IMG/VR virus record: IMGVR_UViG_3300025137_000054
Span: 1-53,701 of that record
DNA: 53,701 nt
Direction: 5' to 3' (one strand)
From: a virus
The notes below the pieces were generated by a model that ran no database searches, was not told where the DNA came from, and saw only the letters and a program-made list of their open reading frames with translations. Made by a program: the position numbers and the translations under genes. Of the stretch, positions 33,559 to 41,096 are shown piece after piece. Within the stretch, counting starts at the first letter, position 1. Each line of letters opens with the position of its first letter.

Positions 33559-35378
33559 GCCACCCCTATTTCCTTCTGAATCCATTGAACAGGTTCTAGA
33601 TTGTCTATTTTCTTACCCATAGATATACCCATTCTACTCAGTTCTTTCATATTGTTACCTACGCCGTCTAAAAACAGTTCTCGAATTTTAGGATATTCTT
33701 GCAATATAAGGTCTTTGAATTCCTCTGCACTAATATTTCCCTCTTCCAAATCTACTTCGTCAATTTCTTCGCCGTCATATAACTCACTTAGTCTTTTCAA
33801 TACAATAATAATATTTCCAAGAGTTCCACCTTTGTTCTGTGGTGAATCAAATGTTCTAACATTATCATCCATTACGTCATCTAGAACTGACCAAGCATTT
33901 ATTTTTTCTTGAGTAAAGAATTTTAACTTATCTATATCTGCGGCAGTTGGCCTATATTTTTTACTAGTAGGCATTAATTTCATACCTTCTAATGCTTCTA
34001 TTACTAAGTCAATATCTCCTATCTCATCTTCAACATCTGAAAAAGTATCAAACGTTTTAGTAATACCCAATGCTTTTATTGCTTCACTGAAATCTTCTTC
34101 ATCATCTGACTTAAGTGCTTCAATAATATCTTCACGGACTTCCGCAGACATACCACTTGATTGAGTAACCTCAGACATTACTTCTTGAAACTCTTCATTT
34201 GCTTTTTCTCTTACTTCATTAAAAAATTGTTTTCTAGCCTTACCTGCTTTTCTAGCCGCATTATCCCATCCTGAACTACTGTCTCTAGATTGTTGCCTTA
34301 GTTCAACTCTTCTTGCAGTTTCTTCTTCGGTCTCATCATTACGACCATAATATGCTTCAATTGATTCTCTATACTTATCATAGATAGTTCGAATTTTTTC
34401 ATTATCTAAAGTTCCTTCTATTAGTTTTTTCAACGCTGAAATTTCTTCTATATTTCTAGGAGTATAAGCGGTAGGAATGTTCGAAGAATCTAATGCTTCA
34501 TACTCTAAAATAAATTCTAATGAAGGTAATATTCTTGAACGACCAAATAGTTGTTTAGCATCCTCACTATTTCTTTCTTCGAAATTGATAAATTGAACTT
34601 TCTTTGCTTCCGATACTCCTCCTAAAATTAATATCTTTTTGATATAGCGAATAACTACATCAGGTGGAATAGTTTGATTAATTTCTATCTTAGGTACTCC
34701 ACCGATTTTTAGTATCTTTTTTATTTCTACAAGTTGAGGGTATTGAGTTTCTGAATCATTTAGAATTTTTGTGTTTAATTCTTTACGACTAACAATGTAT
34801 TTTCTAATTCTGACAACGTATGATTCCTCTTGTTGTAGCATTGCTAGTAAATCAGCGTAATTTGAATCTTCAATTAATTTAGGTATTTTATCAAGTAATC
34901 CTTGTCTAGTATTACCTTGACTTGTTTTTCTAGGCTGAGGAGTGTTCAATCGTTCTAACATTTCATCTTTCTTATCTGCAAACAAATTTTTCATAGTATA
35001 GACAGTCTTACCTAATCTAGTAGGTTTACCTGATAGTAAATTTCTTGCGGCAATCACAGACTGTAATGTTCTTGAATCTAATCCACCTTCTACATATTCA
35101 TTCCAAGTTTCCTCAGTGCTAGCGGCTTGAAATATTTTGAACATTGTACTACTACCAAAGTTGGCCGATTCAGAATAATCAGGATATTCTTTAGTCTCTC
35201 CTTCCTTGCCAAAATCACCCAATCCCATTTGAGTAGACTTACCTGCTTCTTTTGCTCGACGATTCTTTTCTTCTCTTCTGCGATGGAATTTTTTTCTGTC
35301 TTCATTATATCCCATTACCTGAGGTTTAGTTTCCTTAGGAGTAAGTTTTTCATTTTTAAGAATAGACTCCCAACTCAT
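33555..35378 (-). CDS. Large tagged helical protein (MSWESILKN)
   Basis: 607 residues from the ATG at 35378, with AGGTGG seven bases upstream; the ORF could extend four codons but without a better site. Tag MSWESILKNE, then a very basic region (RKKFHRRREEKNRRAKEAGK) and a long helical, acidic body with coiled-coil stretches. No catalytic motif was found. Size and composition fit an internal head or core protein ejected with DNA. It overlaps the start of the 858-residue gene by four bases. Confidence 0.78.
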   Translation of the reverse strand: MSWESILKNEKLTPKETKPQVMGYNEDRKKFHRRREEKNRRAKEAGKSTQMGLGDFGKEGETKEYPDYSESANFGSSTMFKIFQAASTEETWNEYVEGGLDSRTLQSVIAARNLLSGKPTRLGKTVYTMKNLFADKKDEMLERLNTPQPRKTSQGNTRQGLLDKIPKLIEDSNYADLLAMLQQEESYVVRIRKYIVSRKELNTKILNDSETQYPQLVEIKKILKIGGVPKIEINQTIPPDVVIRYIKKILILGGVSEAKKVQFINFEERNSEDAKQLFGRSRILPSLEFILEYEALDSSNIPTAYTPRNIEEISALKKLIEGTLDNEKIRTIYDKYRESIEAYYGRNDETEEETARRVELRQQSRDSSSGWDNAARKAGKARKQFFNEVREKANEEFQEVMSEVTQSSGMSAEVREDIIEALKSDDEEDFSEAIKALGITKTFDTFSDVEDEIGDIDLVIEALEGMKLMPTSKKYRPTAADIDKLKFFTQEKINAWSVLDDVMDDNVRTFDSPQNKGGTLGNIIIVLKRLSELYDGEEIDEVDLEEGNISAEEFKDLILQEYPKIRELFLDGVGNNMKELSRMGISMGKKIDNLEPVQWIQKEIGVA

Positions 35379-35391
35379 AATAACCACCTAA

Positions 35392-35832
35392 TTAATATGA
35401 ACCTTGCCATTCAAAATTTCCACTAATCTCAAACCTATCAGAATCTGTTTGATTTTTCATGTCTATAAGAATATAAACTTCACTAGGATTAAACGCATCT
35501 ACTCCCGAAGGCATATCATCTTCTAATTTGTTAGCATCAAATTTAAGTTTATAGTTTGTTCTTTTGTCATCAAGTGCGGCATCTCCATCTTTGAATGTTA
35601 CATAATCAAAATCTAATTCCACTGATATAGCATAAGAACCAATTGACTTGACTCCCCAATCCCTAACGTCAGCAGAAAAACTACCCTTTACATTACAACT
35701 AATTACTTCTTCTTCTGTATATTCTACATTATTTGGTTTATTAGAAACCTGTATGGAAGGCTCAATCTTCCATGTAATGTCGTACTCTGACTTCCTTAAT
35801 TCTAACTTTCTTAAATTATTTTTCCAACTCAT
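35392..35832 (-). CDS. Tagged beta-rich late protein (MSWKNNLRK)
   Basis: 146 residues. Variant tag MSWKNNLRKLELRKSEYDIT, then a beta-sandwich-type body (VISCNVKGSFSADVRDWGVK, YAISVELDFDYVTF, SEVYILIDMKNQTDSDRFEI). Similar in size and strand rhythm to the tagged protein at 21595-22050. Start overlaps the stop of the next upstream small gene. Function unknown. Confidence 0.75.
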   Translation of the reverse strand: MSWKNNLRKLELRKSEYDITWKIEPSIQVSNKPNNVEYTEEEVISCNVKGSFSADVRDWGVKSIGSYAISVELDFDYVTFKDGDAALDDKRTNYKLKFDANKLEDDMPSGVDAFNPSEVYILIDMKNQTDSDRFEISGNFEWQGSY

Positions 35833-35978
35833 TGTAACTCCTCCAACTCAGGTTCTAAAATCTCCTTCTTATCTTCCTTCCTTCTTGAAGTTGAATCTTT
35901 AGGAGACTTATATCCTCTACCTCGTAAACCAGTTCCTTTTGATTTACCAGTTCTCTTAACGATATCAAACCAACTCAT
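35829..35978 (-). CDS. Small tagged basic protein (MSWFDIVKR)
   Basis: 49 residues from the ATG at 35978, preceded by GGAGGAG; an upstream in-frame extension would lie inside the neighbouring gene. Tag MSWFDIVKRTGKSKGTGLRG, then a basic Ser/Lys segment and an acidic tail (EDKKEILEPELEELQ). Its start overlaps the stop of the zinc-finger small-terminase candidate (ATGA). The body is too short for a fold of its own, so it may be a minimal internal peptide. Confidence 0.75.
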   Translation of the reverse strand: MSWFDIVKRTGKSKGTGLRGRGYKSPKDSTSRRKEDKKEILEPELEELQ

Positions 35979-36634
35979 TGTAACTTCTCCTCCATCTTGT
36001 TTCTGACATCCAACCAAACATCAGGATGGTTCTGTGCTAGAACCTCCTTGATAACCTGCATCTGATGAACGATGATAGTGTCTTGCCTCTTATGTACCAA
36101 TTTACCCTTAAATTCTAGTAGATACTTCAAAGACTCACGAACTTCTTTTGCTAATTTAGTTAACGAGTCAATATATTTCGGGTCAGTTGAATCTTCTAGA
36201 AAAAGAGTGTCAATTTTTTGCTCTAACCTCTGAACATTCATACTCAACGTGTCAATTTCATCAACTTCTCTTATTGCAATCAAACTTGCGGCTGATTGTT
36301 GTACGAGAGGTTTCAGATGTTTGTCTACATGTCGAACAACTTGAACTTCTGAACACCCAATCATATCTGCAACTGCACTTGGAGTAATTTCAGCAGAATG
36401 AAGTCGCTGTTCAATGTCTGCTCTCATTGGATGAGTACATAAATTGCAATTAGGGTTAGCAGATTCAACATATCCCGACATGTGATTCCGTTGATGTCTT
36501 GCAGAAGTTCCACTTTGCCAATTCATCTGTTGGTCAAGAGCATCCGCAGTATAACTCAAAGATTCCAAGTCTTTTTCTAATTGATTTCTATCTTCATGCA
36601 TACACAAAGGACATCTTTTCCTTGTAATAGACAT
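35975..36634 (-). CDS. Zinc-finger DNA-binding protein, candidate small terminase
   Basis: 219 residues. Two tandem modules share exactly the same spacing, C-x2-C-x35-H-x3-H: C8, C11, H47, H51 and C63, C66, H102, H106. Between cysteines and histidines the second has a helix-turn-helix pattern (EITPSAVADMIGCSEVQVVR). A coiled coil follows (residues 125-175, LSMNVQRLEQKIDTLF) and a helical C-terminus. A DNA-binding head plus an oligomerising coiled coil is the layout of small terminase subunits, and the gene lies upstream of large terminase in the packaging block. The intervening distance of 8 kb is unusual, so a transcription regulator is an alternative. Confidence 0.62.
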   Translation of the reverse strand: MSITRKRCPLCMHEDRNQLEKDLESLSYTADALDQQMNWQSGTSARHQRNHMSGYVESANPNCNLCTHPMRADIEQRLHSAEITPSAVADMIGCSEVQVVRHVDKHLKPLVQQSAASLIAIREVDEIDTLSMNVQRLEQKIDTLFLEDSTDPKYIDSLTKLAKEVRESLKYLLEFKGKLVHKRQDTIIVHQMQVIKEVLAQNHPDVWLDVRNKMEEKLQ

Positions 36635-36715
36635 TTAATATGCCCCACAATAAGGACACATTGTCATAGACCAATTTTCTTGTTTAATCGTGCGTATTCT
36701 TTTACAACATTTCAT
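36635..36715 (-). CDS. 26-residue zinc-ribbon peptide
   Basis: MKCCKRIRTIKQENWSMTMC plus PYCGAY. Its ATG overlaps the stop of the upstream gene (ATGA) and its TAA abuts the next ATG, so it fills the gap exactly. CC near the N-terminus and C-x2-C at the C-terminus could hold one zinc. Very small, but the coupling and cysteine pattern support it. Confidence 0.6.
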   Translation of the reverse strand: MKCCKRIRTIKQENWSMTMCPYCGAY

Positions 36716-37785
36716 GCCATCACCTTTACTATTTCTTTCCAATCAGAAGAATCCTGCTTTTCTAACTTCTCTTCCGGTTTTTTATTCTTAAAACCAGCGA
36801 TTTCTGCCATGTTAGCAATTTGCCTTCTTGAGATTCTTAAAAATACATTTTCTAAATCTAATTTAACTTCTGCACCCAACCACTCTAACAACTTAGTTGA
36901 CTCTGCATCACTCAGTTTGAAAGAAATCTTAGCCCTTCTAGAATTTTCATCCACTAATTCACGGTAAACTTTACGAGATGCGAAGTTACCACTCGTTTTT
37001 ACCACATATGCAGGACTATTTACTCGTTGGTCAAACCACCCTTTGAATCCACTCAAGTTTTCATACACCCATCTTGCAACCTGTCCTTTTGATTGCTTAC
37101 CTTTCAATGCAATATTGAGAGGTTTGTCTGAACGGTTAATTGCCTTGGCTCTTGGAATTGCTTCGATAACCATATTACACATCATCAACAAACTTGGGTG
37201 TTTGAATTCTAATTTACCATCACCAAACAATGCTTGCCAAACAGGGGGTTTTGCTTTCCCTGCATTTTTATTGTAGAAGTGTGTAGGTACAACATCCACA
37301 GTTTCATTCTTATGTCTTCCTCGATATTTCACATACTTAGGAGTTCTGAAATCTCCAAATATTTTACTCTTACCAGTTATTTTACCATCCTTAGAATAAC
37401 TCCTAATGCTAGTGAACATAATATTAGCCGGATTTACTTTAGAAGTCCCATTGTTATTTTCATCTAAATATGTTTTCAGAGCAGTAATTGCTACAACTTG
37501 CTCATTAGAATAAAAATTCTTTTTTCCGGCATCTTTTGCTTTGCTAACATACTCTTGTATTGGGGCTTCGGGACTGCTTTGACTACCATCAGATTTTGCT
37601 CTACCCTTTACTCCCATATTTGAAATAAATTCTAGAATATCTGTTGAAGTTCTACCTGTGTTTAACTTGTAACTAGAAGCAGTTGATGCCCAAGTTTGAT
37701 ACAGTTCTGAAAAGTTAGGAATCTCAGTCTCTAATTCTACGACCAATTCCTCGGAAACCTGAATCTCCTGAGTTTTCTTCTTCAT
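36712..37785 (-). CDS. Late protein with C-terminal tag, unknown
   Basis: 357 residues using the ATG at 37785; a GTG seven codons earlier is possible. The body is mixed alpha/beta and basic (YRGRHKNETVDVVPTHFYNK, LNIALKGKQSKGQVARWVYE). After a Lys/Glu linker it ends SSDWKEIVKVMA, a C-terminal version of the tag. Its beginning overlaps the end of the upstream 64-residue tagged gene by about 60 bases. The family is not recognised; the basic surface suggests nucleic-acid contact. Confidence 0.72.
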   Translation of the reverse strand: MKKKTQEIQVSEELVVELETEIPNFSELYQTWASTASSYKLNTGRTSTDILEFISNMGVKGRAKSDGSQSSPEAPIQEYVSKAKDAGKKNFYSNEQVVAITALKTYLDENNNGTSKVNPANIMFTSIRSYSKDGKITGKSKIFGDFRTPKYVKYRGRHKNETVDVVPTHFYNKNAGKAKPPVWQALFGDGKLEFKHPSLLMMCNMVIEAIPRAKAINRSDKPLNIALKGKQSKGQVARWVYENLSGFKGWFDQRVNSPAYVVKTSGNFASRKVYRELVDENSRRAKISFKLSDAESTKLLEWLGAEVKLDLENVFLRISRRQIANMAEIAGFKNKKPEEKLEKQDSSDWKEIVKVMA

Positions 37786-37918
37786 CGGAGTCTTTCTTTT
37801 TACCACGTTTTTTCTTCCCCCCGTACTTTACATTGAACATCGCAGGACTGGAAGTTGTGGTAACTGCGCCAGCCATTCGCAGTAAATTAAACCATGAAGA
37901 ATCTGATACCGATGACAC
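37724..37918 (-). CDS. Small late protein with variant tag (SSWFNLLRMAG)
   Basis: 64 residues from a GTG at 37918 that has AGGTGG eight bases upstream; another GTG lies four codons earlier. The N-terminus reads SSVSDSSWFNLLRMAGAVTT, a tag variant, followed by a Lys/Gly-rich stretch and an acidic and Arg-rich tail (GFRGIGRRIRD). Start codon assignment is uncertain. Confidence 0.6.
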   Translation of the reverse strand: MSSVSDSSWFNLLRMAGAVTTTSSPAMFNVKYGGKKKRGKKKDSDEEENSGDSGFRGIGRRIRD

Positions 37919-37984
37919 AACCTGTTCCACCTGAATATGCTGAGGACAATAAACGTTGTTCTAAAAACATTTTCTTTTACACGA

Positions 37985-38029
37985 TAAAAACGATTTTTAA
38001 ATATCCTAACTGTTCACGGAACATTAGGA
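37985..38029 (-). terminator. Hairpin and T-runs after the 189-residue tagged gene
   Basis: Minus-strand TCCTAATGTTC (38029-38019) pairs with GAACAGTTAGGA (38015-38004) through a 3-base loop with one bulge, spanning the stop codon. T-rich sequence follows (two runs of T in ATATTTAAAAATCGTTTTTATC). The same AT-rich stretch (TATTTAAAAA) could also be the TATA box for the next gene, at 37918. Good terminator candidate. Confidence 0.55.
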
Positions 38030-38583
38030 TTTAAAGCCGTTCTAGTTGTATTGTCTTGTCTCCTAGTAATCGGATTTAGTTTTCTTCCGGTTCTTCTTAA
38101 CTTACCTCTCCAACTTTTATCGTCTTGCATTGCTTGATATCTTCTTGGGTCGGTGAATTTTGTGTTTGGCGACATGCTAGTTGTGGTTGCACCATATTGA
38201 CTAGTACCGGAACCATCGGCGGATAGTGTCTTAGGAATACTAATTTTTAGTTTCCCGCCAAACATTCCAGTTGATACTTTGTAACCTGCTTTTTGATACA
38301 ACTCTTTTAATTTGTTTTTTACCATATCGGCATTATTCCCTAAGGCTTTGAGGTCAGTAGAACCAATAGTGTATGTGTCTCCTGCCATTCCTGACACATA
38401 TGTTTTTGGAGATACTGCAATATTAAACTCAGGAAGTTTAGTTTGGTCTAGTGTTTTAAGATAGTCTTCGATTGCAGGAGTCATAGTCTTTTTTTCATAG
38501 GCTTCTACATCGGCTTGTATTTGAGTAATATTAGCACTACGGTCAAATGGTTGAACTTTCAATATACTCTCCCAATCAGCCAT
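38014..38583 (-). CDS. Tagged late protein (MADWESILK)
   Basis: 189 residues, variant tag MADWESILKVQPFDRSANIT. The middle is alpha/beta (FNIAVSPKTYVSGMAGDTYT, VKNKLKELYQKAGYKVSTGM) and the C-terminus is a basic tail (SWRGKLRRTGRKLNPITRRQ). It is the first tagged gene of the late operon in transcription order and is followed by a hairpin. No family recognised. Confidence 0.75.
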   Translation of the reverse strand: MADWESILKVQPFDRSANITQIQADVEAYEKKTMTPAIEDYLKTLDQTKLPEFNIAVSPKTYVSGMAGDTYTIGSTDLKALGNNADMVKNKLKELYQKAGYKVSTGMFGGKLKISIPKTLSADGSGTSQYGATTTSMSPNTKFTDPRRYQAMQDDKSWRGKLRRTGRKLNPITRRQDNTTRTALNPNVP

Positions 38584-38621
38584 TGTTTACCCCACACACC
38601 CTCAGTTAATTATAGTGTTGA

Positions 38622-39095
38622 TTAATCACATCTCCACAATTCTTCTTGTTCAATTAAATCATACTCAATAAAACTCATTACATCTGACACATCATCATAA
38701 GACAACACTTCTCGATAACCGAGCCGTTTTAGGAATGCAACTAACTGATTCAAATTCGTTTCTTCAATCGGCCTAAGAATCGCTATCTTCGGATACTTTG
38801 ACAAACGCTGATTTCGCCTCAATACCATTTCTTTCAACACGCCATTCTTACGGTGAGCCGCTTTGACATAGTTATTGCCTATGAAATACCAACTTCCCAT
38901 ATCAGCAAACGACGTGTGGGCCACAACTTCATCATCTACGAATTTGCCTATCACGAATAAGTTCTCACAGATGTGCTCAGGATACCCTTTGTCTAACGCA
39001 GTCAGGAAATCATCCCCCCAACGAGCCTGAATTTCACTCTCTTTCAAAAAACCTGAAAACCACTCCCCCTGTTCATTGGATTTAACGGGTAGCAA
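38622..39095 (-). CDS. GNAT-family acetyltransferase-like protein
   Basis: 157 residues, TTG start chosen because AAAGGAG lies nine bases upstream and no ATG is near. The central part has the GNAT order: strands LFVIGKFVDDEVVAHTSFAD and WYFIGNNYVKAAHRKNGVLK (acetyl-CoA-binding-like loop AAHRKNG), the helix EMVLRRNQRL, then ETNLNQLVAFLKRLGYREV, typical of the GNAT C-terminal half. The gene is untagged and separate from the late operon start. Substrate unknown. Confidence 0.7.
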   Translation of the reverse strand: MLPVKSNEQGEWFSGFLKESEIQARWGDDFLTALDKGYPEHICENLFVIGKFVDDEVVAHTSFADMGSWYFIGNNYVKAAHRKNGVLKEMVLRRNQRLSKYPKIAILRPIEETNLNQLVAFLKRLGYREVLSYDDVSDVMSFIEYDLIEQEELWRCD

Positions 39096-39193
39096 TATAT
39101 TGGTCTCCTTTACTTTTTCAAAAAATGGGCCGGAATTTTTCTACTACTAGCAAAAATTTTTCCCTCCTTTTCTTCCTATTCCCAAGATAAGCA

Positions 39194-39418
39194 TTAACTA
39201 TCATCAGTTGTATAATCATCTAACGTCATTTGTCTATACACCTTATCGTTTATTGCTTTAATTAATAATGTAACGCCTGTCTTAATTAAATTCATTTTAA
39301 CTTGTATATCCTTTGGTAATGTACCTGAATTCTGTACATTATCTATTTCTTTTAGTATAGTCTTATGTATACGAGAGGCGTTTTCTAAAATTATCTTTAC
39401 ATCTGTTTCTTTTGTCAT
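39194..39418 (-). CDS. Small helical protein, unknown
   Basis: 74 residues from the ATG at 39418 (MTKETDVKIILENASRIHKT); the ORF extends further upstream but that part looks non-coding. Helical with an acidic C-terminal end (RQMTLDDYTTDDS). No ribosome site is obvious. AT-rich inverted words GCAAAAATTTTT lie on both sides (39150-39161 and, inverted, 39482-39493). A TATA-like TTTTAAAG lies about 50 bases upstream. Confidence 0.55.
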   Translation of the reverse strand: MTKETDVKIILENASRIHKTILKEIDNVQNSGTLPKDIQVKMNLIKTGVTLLIKAINDKVYRQMTLDDYTTDDS

Positions 39419-39523
39419 AACAAATGAGCGGATATGCAGACAGTAAATGAATCTTACATTAGACTTTAAAATCAAAAGGAAAAAAATTTTTGCATATGGT
39501 TGGAGAAATATTTCGGTCTACAA

Positions 39524-39541
39524 CCATATGGTGTTAACTTT
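39524..39541 (-). promoter_or_regulatory. CCATATGG element, copy a
   Basis: CCATATGG (39524-39531) followed after four bases by AACTTT (39536-39541). The left AAAGTT arm is absent. It lies about 105 bases upstream of the minus-strand gene starting at 39418. See the repeated-element finding for the other four copies. Confidence 0.65.
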
Positions 39542-39605
39542 GTCTTGCACCCTGTCATGGGTAGTAGAGGCCAACAGAAAAGGATTAACTGTTGACCCCT
39601 ACATT

Positions 39606-39685
39606 CATAAAACGCGTTAAAAGGGGGGTTTGTTGCATAACTGAAGTTCTTTACCGCCCATTATACCGCATGTTAACGCGTTATG
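39606..39685. repeat. Inverted repeat around ACGCGT
   Basis: CATAAAACGCGTTAA (39606-39620) and TTAACGCGTTATG (39673-39685) are inverted copies differing by a 2-base insertion, separated by 52 bases that include a G6 run. Each arm is itself palindromic at its core (TTAACGCGTTAA-like). It lies just past the stop of the 97-residue gene and could be a terminator or a protein-binding site. Confidence 0.5.
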
Positions 39686-39691
39686 AGTAGT

Positions 39692-39985
39692 TTAAAAATC
39701 TTGAATTATAATGCCGCCTTCAAATTCAATAACTGTTGTGTAGTCGTTTAAGTCTTCATCATTATTGAAATCTTTAGCATATTGCTCGCTGATATCGGTC
39801 AAATCTTTATATTCTCCAAAGTCACAGCATAACGCTATAACATCGAATTCAAGTTCTTCTCCTGAGTCTTCTTCAAATTCTTCGAGATAATCAAATAATG
39901 CATGTAGTCCTAACCTGCTGAAGTTGTCGGGTCTGATTTTCATAAATACGTCAATAAATCGGTGTCTTGTTACTGTTTCCTTCAT
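39692..39985 (-). CDS. Acidic early protein, unknown
   Basis: 97 residues (MKETVTRHRFIDVFMKIRPD...), strongly acidic in the second half (EEFEEDSGEELEFDVIALCC, DEDLNDYTTVIEFEGGIIIQ). Similar layouts, an N-terminal helix pair then acidic strands, occur in small phage DNA-mimic or inhibitor proteins, but that is only a resemblance. It has its own upstream CCATATGG element about 45 bases before the start, so it is probably a separate transcription unit. Confidence 0.65.
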   Translation of the reverse strand: MKETVTRHRFIDVFMKIRPDNFSRLGLHALFDYLEEFEEDSGEELEFDVIALCCDFGEYKDLTDISEQYAKDFNNDEDLNDYTTVIEFEGGIIIQDF

Positions 39986-40024
39986 GACTATACAATTTAA
40001 CCTCAGTATATATCAGGTATGACA

Positions 40025-40055
40025 AAAGTTACTACCATATGGTAGTATTAACTTT
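40025..40055 (-). promoter_or_regulatory. CCATATGG element, copy b
   Basis: AAAGTT (40025-40030), CCATATGG (40035-40042) inside a perfect 16-base palindrome ACTACCATATGGTAGT (40031-40046), then AACTTT (40050-40055). It lies 40-70 bases upstream of the minus-strand gene starting at 39985. Confidence 0.75.
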
Positions 40056-40355
40056 GTAAAGCGTAGCGATACTACCTCATCAACTGAGGAGTCATAGCAG
40101 AGGTAAATGTTCCATGGCTATTGCATTCATATCCGATTAATTGCTTAGAGTATATTCCGGCTTCATCTAAGACTGATAACGCTGTGCGAATGGCTCATGT
40201 AGAACTGTTTACTTGCTAATCATCCCCATTGTTCAAACAAGGCATGGGTGCGAATTACCCAACATTAGGATGCCCTACGCTGGCATCACCTTGCTTTCCC
40301 CTTAAGGGTGGAGTGTAAATGAGCAGTTTTACTTCCTGCTCAGGAACGGTTACGT
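40056..40355. other. Non-coding stretch with several hairpins
   Basis: 300 bases with no convincing frame on either strand; only frames of 25 codons or fewer exist. It contains perfect hairpins: CCTCA/TGAGG (40075-40089), GATGCC/GGCATC with a 7-base loop (40269-40287), and GAGCAG/CTGCTC (40321-40341). The last lies 15 bases after the stop of the 246-residue gene and fits a terminator. The density of stems suggests a structured RNA or a long 3' region. No tRNA could be built. Confidence 0.5.
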
Positions 40356-41096
40356 TCACTCTTCTTCCGAAGAGGCTTGTTCTCTTGCTTCTCTAAGCAT
40401 CGCTATTGTTGATGGCTTACATTCAGAAGAGTGGTTTGAGACAACGTTGAATCTACATTCAATCATTGGTTCTCCTATTGTTTTGTTAATAGACTCTGAT
40501 GAAACAGTGTCCTCAAAGAGTGCCTGTATCTTACCCATCAAAGGTGTGGGTAAGTCAACAAGTTGTTGTTCTAATACTGAATCTTTCTGTACTTTCGAAG
40601 TAGGCCATTCAACAACGAACTTTAAGGTCGTCGAATATGAATAACCTGTTAAGAATACTTGCAGTGATACATCTGTTTCGCCTTCATCATTAGTAGAAAG
40701 AACATGCTTATTGTGTCTCCATGAAATCTCATGAGGAACTCCTTCTAATAATAGACATTCGCCTCTCCAAGATGGGGAAACCATTCTTTTTGTCTCAATA
40801 GTTACATCCTCATATGTATATTCAACACCTTGGTCATCTAATTGTTTCATTACTTTATCTGCAACATTAATATTAGTAAACTCAAGAGAAGTGAGATTTG
40901 CTATTTCTACTGTGTATGAGTATTCTCTTGAAGTCTCTTCTGTATCATCGTACTGAATATCTTCTATGATGTCATCATACTTACCCATGTTGACAATTCC
41001 AACATCTTTCAATGCTAAATGTAGTAGGTCTTTCTCGGAGGAGTCAAAACCAAAGTCATATACTACTTCTACTGTTCTTGTATGTACATAACTCAT
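40356..41096 (-). CDS. Early protein, unknown, beta-rich
   Basis: 246 residues starting MSYVHTRTVEVVYDFGFDSS. Acidic with many alternating strands (YSYTVEIANLTSLEFTNINV, VSLQVFLTGYSYSTTLKFVV) and a C-terminal helix (STIAMLREAREQASSEEE). Its ATG overlaps the stop of the upstream 59-residue gene, so the pair is one operon controlled by element c. I do not recognise the family. Confidence 0.72.
   Translation of the reverse strand: MSYVHTRTVEVVYDFGFDSSEKDLLHLALKDVGIVNMGKYDDIIEDIQYDDTEETSREYSYTVEIANLTSLEFTNINVADKVMKQLDDQGVEYTYEDVTIETKRMVSPSWRGECLLLEGVPHEISWRHNKHVLSTNDEGETDVSLQVFLTGYSYSTTLKFVVEWPTSKVQKDSVLEQQLVDLPTPLMGKIQALFEDTVSSESINKTIGEPMIECRFNVVSNHSSECKPSTIAMLREAREQASSEEE

Larger units (their letters stand above)
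39419..39691. other. Non-coding stretch with regulatory repeats
   Basis: 273 bases without a supported gene. It holds one copy of the CCATATGG element, a half copy at 39493-39499, a hairpin around GCCAACAG/CTGTTGAC near 39571-39596, and an inverted repeat of 13-15 bases around ACGCGT (39606-39620 and 39673-39685). These are probably the control region of the gene on its left and the 3' end of the gene on its right. Confidence 0.6.

Noticed and set aside
39150-39493. Inverted GCAAAAATTTTT words flanking the 74-residue gene, resembling ends of a small mobile element
   Set aside because: Only 12 bases of A/T-rich sequence in an AT-rich genome, with no target-site duplication seen; more likely T-rich terminators.
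40234-40311. 25-codon plus-strand frame beginning MGANYPTLG
   Set aside because: Opposite to all surrounding genes, no ribosome site, and it overlaps hairpins that are better explained as RNA structure.
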